A stretch of DNA of 64,000 bases from Methanocorpusculum sp. (GTDB taxonomy: Archaea > Halobacteriota > Methanomicrobia > Methanomicrobiales > Methanocorpusculaceae): NCBI GenBank assembly GCA_029987115.1, contig DALTWK010000003.1:53105-117104 (forward strand). The letters run 5' to 3'. Positions 41,962-50,642 of the stretch are shown piece by piece. The notes below the pieces were generated by a model. The model made no database searches, had not been told where the DNA came from, and saw only the letters and a program-made list of their open reading frames with translations. Position 1 is the first letter of the stretch. The number at the start of each line of letters is the position of its first letter. The position numbers were made by a program, and so were the translations under genes.

Positions 41962-42909
41962 TTGGTAGTAAGTGTAAACGAATTAGGACTTGATCTCTTC
42001 GAAGAATTCGCAGAGAATGCAGACTGGTTAAATGTCGCATACCACGAACTTGACAACGGAGCACGCATCATTGATTGTGGTGTTGCAGTACCGGGCGGAT
42101 ATGGCGCAGGTGACTACTTCACCCGTATCTGCATGGGCGGACTTGGTGACGTTTCCTTCCGCGAGGGACTCGTTGGCAACATTCCAATGCAGTTTATCGA
42201 CATCAGCACCGATTTCCCGGCAATCTCCTGCCTTGGTTCCCAGAAAGCAGGATGGACTGTTAAGGTAGATAATTTCTTTGCAATGGGTTCCGGACCGGCA
42301 CGTGCATTATCTCTCCAACCGAAACACACCTATGATGTTATTGGATACCAGGATGAATGCGAAAGCACCGTTATCTGTCTTGAAGCAGATCACCTTCCGA
42401 ATGAAGCTGTCATCAACTATATTGCAGAGAAATGTAATGTTGCCCCATCCAATGTATGTGCAGTAGTTGCACCTACCTCTTCTATTGTTGGCTCTATTCA
42501 GGTTGCAGGACGCTGTGTTGAGACCTGTATCTACAAGCTCAATGAACTTGGATTTGACACTACGAAGATTCTTGCAGCAGCAGGCAGTGCACCGGTCCCG
42601 CCGGTAAGAGGCCCGAAGCTTGCAATGGGAGTCACCAACGATGCAGGTATTTACTACGGACAGATTTATCTGACCGTTAACGCACCGGAAATTGCAGACT
42701 ATGCAGAAAAGATTCCAAGCTGCGCTTCTGAAGGATATGGACAGCCGTTCAACGAAGTCTTCAAAGCAGCAGGATACGATTTCTACAAGATTGACAAGAG
42801 CCTGTTCTCTCCTGCTGAAGTTGTCATTAACGAAGTATCCTCTGGAAAAGTCTACCACGTCGGCAAAGTCGACGCTGATGTCACGCTTAAATCCTTCGGT
42901 CTGGCATAA
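41962..42909 (+). CDS. mch: N5,N10-methenyltetrahydromethanopterin cyclohydrolase
   Basis: A 315-residue enzyme of the CO2-to-methane pathway, converting 5-formyl-H4MPT to methenyl-H4MPT. Family segments include CGVAVPGGYGAGDYFTRICM, DFPAISCLGSQKAGW, MGSGPARAL and CAVVAPTSSIVGSIQVAGR. The start codon is TTG at 41962 behind AAGGGGG; no ATG or GTG is available upstream of the conserved N-terminus. The codon usage is more biased (frequent C-ending codons) than in neighbours, as expected of a highly expressed gene. Confidence 0.97.
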   Translation: MVVSVNELGLDLFEEFAENADWLNVAYHELDNGARIIDCGVAVPGGYGAGDYFTRICMGGLGDVSFREGLVGNIPMQFIDISTDFPAISCLGSQKAGWTVKVDNFFAMGSGPARALSLQPKHTYDVIGYQDECESTVICLEADHLPNEAVINYIAEKCNVAPSNVCAVVAPTSSIVGSIQVAGRCVETCIYKLNELGFDTTKILAAAGSAPVPPVRGPKLAMGVTNDAGIYYGQIYLTVNAPEIADYAEKIPSCASEGYGQPFNEVFKAAGYDFYKIDKSLFSPAEVVINEVSSGKVYHVGKVDADVTLKSFGLA

Positions 42910-42983
42910 ATTAGATGCGGGGATTACCCCCCTCATTTTTCCAAAGGATTAATAGCATAGAATGAGAATCTAATAAGGTAATT

Positions 42984-43057
42984 GGACTCATGGTCTAGGT
43001 GGTTATGACGCCAGCCTTACATGCTGGAGGTCAGGGGTTCGAATCCCTTTGGGTCCA
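42984..43057 (+). tRNA. tRNA-Val (anticodon TAC)
   Basis: A 74-nt cloverleaf. Acceptor GGACTCA/TGGGTCC (one T.G), anticodon stem CCAGC/GCTGG around CTTACAT, T arm AGGGG TTCGAAT CCCTT, discriminator A. No encoded CCA. hisH starts 10 nt downstream. Confidence 0.95.
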
Positions 43058-43067
43058 CTCGTTTTTT

Positions 43068-43667
43068 ATGACAACTATTGCGATTCTTGATTATGGTGTT
43101 GGAAATCTCAGAAGTGTTTCTCGCGGCCTTGCAGCAGCGGGTTGTACTCCTGTAATTACCAACAGTCAAGAAGTTATTCATGCAGCAGATGGTATTCTTC
43201 TTCCCGGTGTCGGTGCCTTCGGAGAAGGAATGAAGAAACTTTTACCGCTTATTCCACTTTTGAAAGAGGAAATTGAGGATAAACCGCTTCTTGGCATTTG
43301 TCTTGGTATGCAGATGCTGCTTGAAGGGAGTGAGGAGCATGGTTTTAATGAAGGGTTATCGTTAATTCCAGGACAAATCCGTCTCTTTCCTAAATCAGTC
43401 GGAAAAATCCCTCATATGGGATGGAACACCATTTATCCTGCAAATCATCCCCTTTTTGATGATGTTGAATCGGGGACCTATGTTTATTTTGTCCATTCCT
43501 ATTACGCGGATACAACTCCAGAATATTCCATTGCGGAAACAGAATATGGAATCAGATACTCATCTGCAGTTGCCCGTGGAAACGTAATGGGCACACAATT
43601 CCATCCGGAAAAAAGTGGAGAGGATGGTCTAAGAATTCTCTCAAATTTTGTTTCCCTTTGCGAATAA
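43068..43667 (+). CDS. hisH: Imidazole glycerol phosphate synthase subunit HisH
   Basis: A 199-residue class I glutamine amidotransferase that feeds ammonia to HisF in histidine synthesis. It starts IAILDYGVGNLRSVSRGL; the catalytic cysteine is in LLGICLGMQML; the His/Glu pair is in GTQFHPEKSG. The frame opens at 42999 inside tRNA-Val, but the ATG at 43068 begins the conserved sequence. hisF is not adjacent. The gene converges with rfcL, with 2 nt between stops. Confidence 0.95.
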   Translation: MTTIAILDYGVGNLRSVSRGLAAAGCTPVITNSQEVIHAADGILLPGVGAFGEGMKKLLPLIPLLKEEIEDKPLLGICLGMQMLLEGSEEHGFNEGLSLIPGQIRLFPKSVGKIPHMGWNTIYPANHPLFDDVESGTYVYFVHSYYADTTPEYSIAETEYGIRYSSAVARGNVMGTQFHPEKSGEDGLRILSNFVSLCE

Positions 43668-43669
43668 TC

Positions 43670-45094
43670 TTAGAAGAAGTCCAAGGTTGCCTGAGTTGCA
43701 ACTGGTTTCTTTTCCACGGGTTCTTCTTTTTTTATCTCTTCAACTACCGGCGGCGGTGATACTTTCGGTGCTTCAGCAGTTTTTGGTGTTTCAGGAGTTT
43801 TCTTATCAAGTTCTTTTTTCTTCCGAGCTGCGGCCGCTTTCTTGACTTTAATCTCACGTTCTTTTGCCGCTTTCATGACTGCTTTGAATGCTGCAGTTGC
43901 GCGCTCTTTGTCGTGGATAAGAACTGTCAATTGATCGGCATCGAGGGAATGACGTTCACAGAATTCTTCTGGATTTGCATCGGCGACATAGCCCAGTAAA
44001 TCAAGATATTCAGCCTGAACCTGTGCATTGGGAATCTGTAATCCTTCAGATAAGGCGGTTGAAAGACTTCTCCTCACGGTTTTCTGTTTTTTAGCAGTAG
44101 CCATGCGTTTCCAGCGTTCGGGTGGCATAACCCGCGGACGATATGAGGTTTGTTCTCCTTCTGATGCAACACCAATGGTCATCAGTGCTGTTGCATATCG
44201 CCAAAGTGTGTAGTACTGGCGAATCATTGTACGTCCCAGATAGATGTCTGCTTTTGCGACACGCTTGTATGCGCGGATGCGACGATCGGATTGGGGAATT
44301 TGGGAGATTGCCTCTTCAATCCACTGGATTACATAGTCGGGTTTTTCTTCGCATTCGCGTGATAGTTTTTGGAGTTTATTGTCGGGAATGCCTGCTGCTA
44401 CTCCTGATACTAAATCAAAGATTGTCGCGCGTTCGTCTTTCTGGGCAGTGTGAATATCGTTTTCCGTTATCTCCTTATTTCCTGCACCTGCTCCGAACAA
44501 CATGTTGACAGCAGAACGCAAGTCTCCTTTTGCACTTTCTGCGATTGTCAGAATCGCATCATCGGAACAGGAAATATGTTCATGGATGCAAATCTCTTTC
44601 AGGCGTTTTCCCAGTGTTGACGTGCTGATTGCTCGAAATTGTACTGTGTCTGTTAGACGCCGTATCGAGTCGGAGACGCCATACGCGTCATTTGCAATCA
44701 GGAGAATCGGTTGTTTTGCTGACTTTAGGAGATCTGCGATAGCTCGCGCTCCCCCTCTGTCTGCATTTCCTTCCAGGTTGTCAGCTTCGTCTATGACGAC
44801 GAGTTTTCGTGCCGAACCAAAAAGACTGGCTGTGGTTGCAGAATTTCCGGCTATTCGCTCAATGATTGCTTTTGTTCGCGCATCTGATGCATTCAGTTCC
44901 AGAACTTCCCAGTTCATATCGAGTGCAAGAGCGAGCGCTGCCGAGGTTTTTCCTATTCCGGGTTTTCCCGTCAGTAAAAGTGGTGCCGAATCAGTTGTCC
45001 AATTCTCAGCCCAAGTTACCATCTGCCGTACTGCAGCGGTATTGCCAAGAATATCAGTCATGTGTTTTGGCCGATATTTTTCTGCCCAGTCCAT
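43670..45094 (-). CDS. rfcL: Replication factor C large subunit
   Basis: A 474-residue clamp loader subunit. It begins DWAEKYRPKHMTDILGN; Walker A: LLLTGKPGIGKTSAAL; Walker B: LVVIDEADNLEGNADRGG; a small-subunit-like collar domain follows, then a Lys/Pro/Glu-rich linker (about 430-465) and the C-terminal PIP box QATLDFF for PCNA. It loads the sliding clamp for PolD, whose DP2 subunit is also in this window with its own PIP box. Confidence 0.96.
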   Translation of the reverse strand: MDWAEKYRPKHMTDILGNTAAVRQMVTWAENWTTDSAPLLLTGKPGIGKTSAALALALDMNWEVLELNASDARTKAIIERIAGNSATTASLFGSARKLVVIDEADNLEGNADRGGARAIADLLKSAKQPILLIANDAYGVSDSIRRLTDTVQFRAISTSTLGKRLKEICIHEHISCSDDAILTIAESAKGDLRSAVNMLFGAGAGNKEITENDIHTAQKDERATIFDLVSGVAAGIPDNKLQKLSRECEEKPDYVIQWIEEAISQIPQSDRRIRAYKRVAKADIYLGRTMIRQYYTLWRYATALMTIGVASEGEQTSYRPRVMPPERWKRMATAKKQKTVRRSLSTALSEGLQIPNAQVQAEYLDLLGYVADANPEEFCERHSLDADQLTVLIHDKERATAAFKAVMKAAKEREIKVKKAAAARKKKELDKKTPETPKTAEAPKVSPPPVVEEIKKEEPVEKKPVATQATLDFF

Positions 45095-45200
45095 TTCTTA
45101 TATCCTATTGGTTTTCCGACCTATTAAAACACAGGAAACGACGCATTATCCCGACAATGTTATCTTGCATGAAGGGCAACGAATAATATCAATTACAGTG

Positions 45201-45216
45201 AGAGGATACTTCCTCT
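45201..45216 (+). promoter_or_regulatory. Hairpin sequestering the Shine-Dalgarno of the Mmp2 gene
   Basis: AGAGGA (45201-45206) and TCCTCT (45211-45216) pair perfectly over a 4-nt loop; the GAGG in the first arm is the only Shine-Dalgarno-like string before the ATG at 45219. The fold could limit translation start. Confidence 0.4.
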
Positions 45217-45218
45217 AC

Positions 45219-46217
45219 ATGGGTCAGAAAAATATGCCGACAAACTATACTCCGGCTTCTGTTGCAGAAGCTGTTAAACAATATGCAGGGGTCCGCAGAA
45301 AAGAGGCTATCGGAAACCTTGTTAATTCTCTCCATATTGACTGTGATGATGTTATTGCAGACTATGGAGAGGATGCTGCAGTAATCCGTCAGGGAGACAC
45401 TGCTCTTCTCCTTGCCGCAGACGGTATATGGAGTCAACTTATGGATGTTGATCCGTACTGGGCAGGATACTGTGCGATTCTGGTGAACGTTCATGATATC
45501 GTTGCGATGGGTGGAAAACCTCTTGCAATGGTTGATGTTCTCTCCGCTTCCGATGATGGACTTATGGCCCGGGTCTCTCAAGGGATGCATGTAGCCGCTT
45601 CCGTTTTCGAGGTGCCGATTGTCGGCGGTCACCTTCATCCGGATGCACCCTATAATGTAATTGACGTTTCTATTCTTGGTACAACAAAACTCACGGATGT
45701 CATTTACAGTAGCAAGGCAAAGAAAGGGGATGCAGTGTTAATGGCAATTGATTTGCAAGGTCATGTTCACCCGCATGTTAATATGAACTGGGATTCTGTT
45801 ACCGGCAGAGACTCAAGTATCCTCCGGAAACAGATTCAGGTTATGCAGGATTTGGGAAAAGAGCATCTTCTGACCGCAGGAAAAGATATTTCCAATCCAG
45901 GAGTTATCGGAACCCTTGGCATGCTTCTCGAAGCATCTGGTGTTGGAGCGGTTGTTGATCTTGAATCAATTCCACGTCCCGATTTGGATATCGTAGGAAT
46001 TCCTTTTGAACAATGGGTCCGCATGTATCCGGGAATGGGATTCATCATGACAGCAAATCAGGAAAATGTCGATTCGGTATCTCGCAAATTCCGTGATGCT
46101 GGTATGGCGTGCCAGATTATTGGCACGGTAGTAGAAGAGCAGAGTCTTGTTCTGACGAAAGGTCCTGAGAGAGAAACAGTTTTTAACTTCTCCTCCAAAG
46201 GCATTACCAATATATGA
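45219..46217 (+). CDS. Methanogenesis marker protein 2 (AIR synthase-related)
   Basis: A 332-residue protein of the PurM/HypE/SelD fold. Segments include DYGEDAAVIRQGDTALLLAA, LVNVHDIVAMGGKPLAMVDV and GGHLHPDAPYNVIDVSI. It matches the family annotated as methanogenesis marker 2 and restricted to methanogens, as recalled. ATP-dependent activation of a carbonyl substrate is typical of the superfamily; the reaction is not known. The open frame extends far upstream opposite rfcL; starts at 45219 or 45234 are plausible. An ATGA overlap links it to mtxX. Confidence 0.9.
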   Translation: MGQKNMPTNYTPASVAEAVKQYAGVRRKEAIGNLVNSLHIDCDDVIADYGEDAAVIRQGDTALLLAADGIWSQLMDVDPYWAGYCAILVNVHDIVAMGGKPLAMVDVLSASDDGLMARVSQGMHVAASVFEVPIVGGHLHPDAPYNVIDVSILGTTKLTDVIYSSKAKKGDAVLMAIDLQGHVHPHVNMNWDSVTGRDSSILRKQIQVMQDLGKEHLLTAGKDISNPGVIGTLGMLLEASGVGAVVDLESIPRPDLDIVGIPFEQWVRMYPGMGFIMTANQENVDSVSRKFRDAGMACQIIGTVVEEQSLVLTKGPERETVFNFSSKGITNI

Positions 46218-46963
46218 AAATAGGAATAGGATGCGGAGTAGATGCTACGAAAGTTGTAGCTAGTGCCGAGCGTGTTGCAAAAAGCGGAATTGAAATAATC
46301 TGTTATTCTCATGATGACATAAAGTCAGACAGAGTTTCTCTGTCCGTATCCGAATTCCCGGAAAAGATGCTGGTTGATGATTTGTATTCCGGAAAGATAG
46401 ATGCCGCTATCCGTGGTTCGCTTCCTGCAAATGATACCCTGAAGTATCTGAAATCAGTATTTCAAGTAAATCACCTTGAACGAATTGCCCTGTTGGAAAC
46501 GGTAGACGGAAAGCAATTTTTCTTTGCACCGGTTGGTGTTGATGAGGGGTGGACTGTCGCGGAGAAAGTGGAATTTGTTACAAAAGCGCAGCGTCTTGCG
46601 GTATCATTTGGTCTCTCCCCAAAAACAGCAATTCTTTCTGGAGGAAGAATGGGTGATATTGGCCGTCATGAGAAAGTTGATCAGAGTATCCGTGATGCGG
46701 AGGAAGTTGCACACCTAACCGGTGCTGAACATCGAGAAATCCTCATAGAAGATGCTGTTAAAGACTGTGGAGTAATCATTGCTCCGGATGGCATTTCCGG
46801 CAATCTGATCTTCCGGACACTTGTATTCCTTGGAGGGGGACGTGGTCTTGGCGCTCCAGTTGTGAACATTCCTGCCCTTTTTGTTGACAGTTCGCGCGCA
46901 TCATTCGGATATGATGAAATTCTAAAAATTACTGCATCAGTGGCAACACGAAAAAATAGATAA
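46214..46963 (+). CDS. mtxX: Methanogenesis marker protein 4 / MtxX
   Basis: A 249-residue protein of the methyltransferase-related MtxX (marker 4) family, with a phosphotransacetylase-like fold pattern: IGIGCGVDATKVVASAERV, AAIRGSLPANDTLKYLK, AILSGGRMGDIGRHEKVD, PDGISGNLIFRTLVFLGGGR. It is found near methyltransferase or marker genes in methanogens; its enzymatic role is not established. Translationally coupled to marker 2. Confidence 0.92.
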   Translation: MKIGIGCGVDATKVVASAERVAKSGIEIICYSHDDIKSDRVSLSVSEFPEKMLVDDLYSGKIDAAIRGSLPANDTLKYLKSVFQVNHLERIALLETVDGKQFFFAPVGVDEGWTVAEKVEFVTKAQRLAVSFGLSPKTAILSGGRMGDIGRHEKVDQSIRDAEEVAHLTGAEHREILIEDAVKDCGVIIAPDGISGNLIFRTLVFLGGGRGLGAPVVNIPALFVDSSRASFGYDEILKITASVATRKNR

Positions 46964-47084
46964 TATCTCCCTCTCTCAGGGAATGGGCATTTTTTATTTA
47001 AATCTAAATCTGTGTTATTTTGGCTATTTTTACGATTCAGTTGAAATCGTGCGTCGATATCAGAAATAGTCGATTTTCAGCATA

Positions 47085-47098
47085 GTATTAAATATCTT
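47085..47098 (+). promoter_or_regulatory. TATA-like promoter of the histone gene
   Basis: TATTAAATATC lies about 32-42 nt before the histone ATG, predicting a leader of only about 10 nt with no Shine-Dalgarno. The stretch 46964-47084 shows nothing else recognisable. Confidence 0.45.
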
Positions 47099-47127
47099 AC
47101 AGTTCAATTTCTCTGTCGGTAATAACT

Positions 47128-47328
47128 ATGGCAGACTTACCGAAAGCAGCAGTCGTCAGACTTGCGAAGAAAGCCGGTGCAGAACGTGTCGGTGACGATG
47201 CAGCTGATGCCCTTGTTCGCAAGGCTGAGGTTTACATCAACCAGATTGCCAAAGAAGCATTCGAGCTTGCCAAGCACGCCGGCCGTAAGACCATTAAGGC
47301 CGAAGACGTCGAGCTTGCAACAAAATAA
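47128..47328 (+). CDS. Archaeal histone (HMfB-like)
   Basis: A 66-residue histone-fold protein with no tails: LPKAAVVRLAKKAGAERVGD, the central helix ADALVRKAEVYINQIAKEAF, and GRKTIKAEDVELATK. It forms dimers and larger DNA-wrapping assemblies. The codon use is strongly C-ending, like mch, in keeping with high expression. Monocistronic; a strong hairpin terminator follows. Confidence 0.97.
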   Translation: MADLPKAAVVRLAKKAGAERVGDDAADALVRKAEVYINQIAKEAFELAKHAGRKTIKAEDVELATK

Positions 47329-47357
47329 CTCTCCATTCTTGTTCCAGGATTAATGAC

Positions 47358-47396
47358 GAAGACTACGCCGCAGAATGCGGCGTCGTAGTCTTCTTT
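47358..47396 (+). terminator. Strong hairpin terminator of the histone gene
   Basis: GAAGACTACG (47358-47367) pairs with CGTAGTCTTC (47384-47393), and inside it CCGCA pairs with TGCGG around GAA, leaving a 3-nt bulge. A short T-run follows. It sits about 30 nt after the histone stop and could also serve the convergent npdG gene. Confidence 0.7.
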
Positions 47397-47471
47397 GAAA
47401 ATAACTGTTTTGAAATATTCGATGCTGATAGTATTCCCAAATCGGGATGGGGATTTGGATAATAAAAAAAA

Positions 47472-48146
47472 TTATTTGAAATAGACTCCGACGTCTTTCA
47501 TGCCGTTTCTCATGGCAAGAGTAATGACAAGTGGAGTGATTCCTTCGATTACTTTTGACATAGCAAGCGGTCCGGCATCGAGTGGTTTCAAGTGGGATAC
47601 GCTAGAAACAAGATCCATTACTGCTTTCTTTGCCTCTTCGTCGTCACCGCATACTGCAACAGTATAGTCGAGTTCTTCTTCCAAGAGCATCCACTTTCCT
47701 GCCGCAACATTGTTGAATGCGCATACAAGTTTTGCAGATTCCGGAAGCATCTTCTTGATGGCAAGTGCAGCAGATCCTTCTGCCGGTGCGTCCGGGAGGA
47801 AATATTTCTCGGCCGGGTTTCTAATCATCGGATTAATGAGGGAAATGATTACCTTGTTTTCAAATGCTGATTTTCCGATTGTTTCGATGGTGGATTCAAT
47901 CCGTTCGAACGGGAGGGAAAGAATTAGAATGTCAGCGTCACAGACGGCTGCATTGGTATTTCCGGTGCAGGTTGTTGCAGTACAGTTGTGTTCTGCAAGG
48001 CATGCGCGTACTCCTTCTGCCGCTACTCCAGCTTTATCAGCACCGCGGGAACCAATTTCAACATCATATTTACCGCCAAGACAGATGCGGCGTGCGAGAC
48101 CTTCTCCGATATTTCCGGTCCCTCCGAGAATGGCTACTTTCGTCAT
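47472..48146 (-). CDS. npdG: F420H2:NADP+ oxidoreductase
   Basis: A 224-residue enzyme moving hydride between coenzyme F420 and NADP. The dinucleotide site is KVAILGGTGNIGEGLARRI, followed by IGSRGADKAG for the NADP phosphate. The F420 side includes LPFERIESTIE, SLINPMIRN, LVCAFNNVAAGKW. The ATG at 48146 (MTKVAILGG) was preferred to the one at 48167. It supplies NADPH for biosynthesis in methanogens. Confidence 0.94.
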   Translation of the reverse strand: MTKVAILGGTGNIGEGLARRICLGGKYDVEIGSRGADKAGVAAEGVRACLAEHNCTATTCTGNTNAAVCDADILILSLPFERIESTIETIGKSAFENKVIISLINPMIRNPAEKYFLPDAPAEGSAALAIKKMLPESAKLVCAFNNVAAGKWMLLEEELDYTVAVCGDDEEAKKAVMDLVSSVSHLKPLDAGPLAMSKVIEGITPLVITLAMRNGMKDVGVYFK

Positions 48147-48256
48147 TACTTTTTTATTAGCGTTCACGGTATATGCGTTTTACCACCGTTTCCTCCCGAC
48201 ACGTTATTTTGCACAATAAACTTATCCTTTTGAATCAAATAGAGTAGTATCGAACT

Positions 48257-48565
48257 ATGATGGAATACTGTAGCATTAAGGAGGAGGTTATACAGAAACT
48301 CTCAGCATCTCTTCCCGAAATCCGAGATAGATTTGCAGTTAAATCCTTGTGTATTTTCGGTTCGGTATCCAGGGGTGAAGACACACCTGAATCAGATATT
48401 GATATTCTTTATACATTCTTCCCAGGAGGAGCAACAATGCGAAATCTTGAAGGATTGCAGACGTATCTGGAGCAGCTCCTTGGACGAGATATTGATTTGA
48501 TTGCGGAGAAATGGTTGAATCCGGCAATCAGACCGATTGTATTTGCAGAGGCCATTATTTTATGA
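48257..48565 (+). CDS. mntA: MNT-type nucleotidyltransferase antitoxin
   Basis: A 102-residue minimal nucleotidyltransferase. The signature is CIFGSVSRGEDTPESDIDIL with Gly35, Ser36 and the metal-binding Asp47/Asp49. In HEPN-MNT (type VII) pairs this protein AMPylates or otherwise neutralises the HEPN toxin. An ATG lies in tandem at 48257 and 48260. The stop overlaps the HepT start by an ATGA junction, as usual in these pairs. Confidence 0.9.
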   Translation: MMEYCSIKEEVIQKLSASLPEIRDRFAVKSLCIFGSVSRGEDTPESDIDILYTFFPGGATMRNLEGLQTYLEQLLGRDIDLIAEKWLNPAIRPIVFAEAIIL

Positions 48566-48897
48566 GAAAAGATGACCGCGTTTTTCTGGGTCATATCCAG
48601 AGGGAAATCACTCTTCTCAATCGTTACTCATCCGAAATTACCTTTGACAATCTTATTGAAAACCCTCTGATTCAGCATTTTGTTCAGAAAGCAATGGAAA
48701 ATATTGGAGAGGCAATAAAACAGATTTCTGACGGGACGAAATCCCGTTGTCCTTCAATAGAATGGGAGGATTTACGCAAAATGCGAAATAGACTGACTCA
48801 TGAGTATTTCAGTATCGACTGGGATTATGTGTGGGATGTCCTGACGACAGTTATTCCGCGTTTGAATAAATGTGTTGGGAAATTGCTGGAAGAGTAA
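48562..48897 (+). CDS. hepT: HEPN-domain toxin (HepT family)
   Basis: A 111-residue helical HEPN protein. The RNase motif Rx4-6H is RNRLTHEYF (Arg75, His80) with Tyr82, the residue that is modified in studied pairs. The frame opens at 48511, but the ATG at 48562 overlapping the MntA stop fits the family. It converges with the transglutaminase-like gene, 8 nt between stops. The pair looks intact. Confidence 0.9.
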   Translation: MRKDDRVFLGHIQREITLLNRYSSEITFDNLIENPLIQHFVQKAMENIGEAIKQISDGTKSRCPSIEWEDLRKMRNRLTHEYFSIDWDYVWDVLTTVIPRLNKCVGKLLEE

Positions 48898-48905
48898 CCT
48901 CTCTA

Positions 48906-49940
48906 TTATTTTTCTCTGGAGATTCGTTTAACAACTGCCTGACGGTCCAGGCGGTTTGCGTGAATAAAGACTGCCAGTTCTTGTGAATGCGTGAAATCGA
49001 CTACTAGTGCGTTATACTGGTGAATCGTTCGCTGAAGGATAGCGAGCTTTTTATTGGCAATCTCTGCAAGTTCCCTCGCTCTTTCCAGATTTTTCTCTTC
49101 CGCCAGTTCTGTTTTGATTTCTCGCAGTTTTTCTGTTTGAGATGCTACACTTTTTTGCAGGCGAAGAAGTTCTGAAGATAGTGTCCCGTCGGGTTTCAGT
49201 TTTTCCTCGAGTTCCTTGATAAGTGCGTGAATACGTGCGGTGTCTCGTATGGAACTATAGATTTTCGTTCCATTGCCGATTTTTATGATTTTTGGCCGTG
49301 AGACTATTTTCGATTCGGTACAAGGGTCTCCTCCTATATAGGAAATCATCGTGGTCTCAACGACAGCATAGCCGGTATTTAGATAATCAAATCCTTTGGG
49401 TGCGGGAATGCCTACTGCGAGATGATTTTCTTTTGAAAAATGGAGAAGTGCCGCAGCATATCCTTCGATTGCCAGCATTCCTGCAAGAAGGATACTCTTG
49501 TCACTGCATATACCGGTTCCGTCGACTACGGTCTCCACCGGAAAACGTGGTGCAATAGTGATTGATGCGAGTTTCTCTGTGTCATAGGGAAGCGACTGGA
49601 CATAGGCGGTCATCAGTTCAAGATAACGGTCTGAATCAAGATCAAGATCTTTTCTAATCTTGCGGAATGGCGTGAGAAGTGTAGTGTAAAAATGTGTGAG
49701 GGAAGGGTCGAAGACAAATGCATTATAGTATCCCTCAATCCACGCATCTCCAATCCCCGCGGGAACACGGGAGGATTTGGAAGATGCCTTTGCCCCTTCA
49801 TAAAGCGCCTTCTCAATCTGTATTTTATGCGGATAATTTAGATGAGCATAGGGTATAGACAGCTGCACTTCAACAAATTCGTTGCCATCCTCCTTTTTTA
49901 TGGATGGATTCACGATAAGATGCTTTGGTGGGCGTGTCAT
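48906..49940 (-). CDS. Transglutaminase-like domain protein with coiled coil
   Basis: A 344-residue cytosolic protein. The middle shows a transglutaminase/cysteine-protease-like core: VDGTGICSDKSILLAGML (candidate Cys), FSKENHLAVGIPAP (candidate His), NTGYAVVETT with Glu where Asp is usual. From about residue 240 a coiled coil (LIKELEEKLKPDGTLSSELL, LREIKTELAEEKNLERAREL) leads to a basic tail. Family name not recognised; protease, amidase or a non-catalytic role are possible. Divergent from the flavoprotein gene. Confidence 0.75.
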   Translation of the reverse strand: MTRPPKHLIVNPSIKKEDGNEFVEVQLSIPYAHLNYPHKIQIEKALYEGAKASSKSSRVPAGIGDAWIEGYYNAFVFDPSLTHFYTTLLTPFRKIRKDLDLDSDRYLELMTAYVQSLPYDTEKLASITIAPRFPVETVVDGTGICSDKSILLAGMLAIEGYAAALLHFSKENHLAVGIPAPKGFDYLNTGYAVVETTMISYIGGDPCTESKIVSRPKIIKIGNGTKIYSSIRDTARIHALIKELEEKLKPDGTLSSELLRLQKSVASQTEKLREIKTELAEEKNLERARELAEIANKKLAILQRTIHQYNALVVDFTHSQELAVFIHANRLDRQAVVKRISREK

Positions 49941-50045
49941 GCTGATAGTACTATTAGATTTTGGACTATGAAGATTCTTCTGCCGTTAAGAGAAAAGGTA
50001 AATGACAGAAAACGTCAATTAGTATGTAACGAAGAGAAGCGCATC

Positions 50046-50642
50046 ATGGTAAAAATACTTGCAATCAATGGAAGTCCTCGAAAAAATGGCAATACTGAAA
50101 CAGTACTCGATGCTTTTCTGAAAGGAGCGGCGGATGCAGGGGCGGAAACGAAAAAGGTACGTCTTGCTGATGTCAATTTCAAATGCTGTAAGGGTTGCAA
50201 TGCTTGTCATAAGAAAGGACTCTGCATTATCAAAGATGATTTATCTGCGTATTTTGACGAAGTCCTGAAAGCCGATATCCTGGTTCTCGCCTCTCCAATT
50301 TATTCAATGACAGTAACTGCAGAAATGAAAGCATTCATTGACCGCGGTCAGTTTCTCTGGGCTCAAAAATTCATCACAAAGACACTGGTTTTCAATGAAG
50401 AACATCTGAAAAAACATATTGGTGTTTTCATGAGTACATCTGGGCAACCCGTTGACGGAATTTTCAACGCAGCTTTCCCGGTTGTCCGCGCCTTCTTCAA
50501 TGATGCCGGATTCACGTATTCTGAAAATGTTCTCTTCGCCGGTATGGATGCTCATGGGGGAGTAAAATCCTGGCCGGAAAGTGTTGATGAGGCTTATTCA
50601 CGCGGAAGAGCAATCACTGTTGCGTTACAACACGACTCTTAA
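50046..50642 (+). CDS. Iron-sulfur flavoprotein-like / NADPH-dependent FMN reductase family
   Basis: A 198-residue flavodoxin-fold protein: FMN phosphate loop AINGSPRKNGNTETVLDAF, then KCCKGCNACHKKGLC giving CX2CX2CX5C (C48, C51, C54, C60). This is the compact cysteine motif of archaeal iron-sulfur flavoprotein (Isf); related reductases carry similar cysteines without a cluster. SPIYSMTVTAEMKAFIDRG is also typical. The frame opens upstream at 49842, but the conserved start is the ATG at 50046. Possible role: electron transfer or removal of oxidants. The stop overlaps truA convergently. Confidence 0.88.
   Translation: MVKILAINGSPRKNGNTETVLDAFLKGAADAGAETKKVRLADVNFKCCKGCNACHKKGLCIIKDDLSAYFDEVLKADILVLASPIYSMTVTAEMKAFIDRGQFLWAQKFITKTLVFNEEHLKKHIGVFMSTSGQPVDGIFNAAFPVVRAFFNDAGFTYSENVLFAGMDAHGGVKSWPESVDEAYSRGRAITVALQHDS

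Noticed and set aside
44502..45218. A long N-terminal extension of the methanogenesis marker 2 frame
   Set aside because: It is antisense to rfcL and reads as serine/arginine-rich shadow; the family starts near MPTNYTP, so the CDS was begun at 45219.
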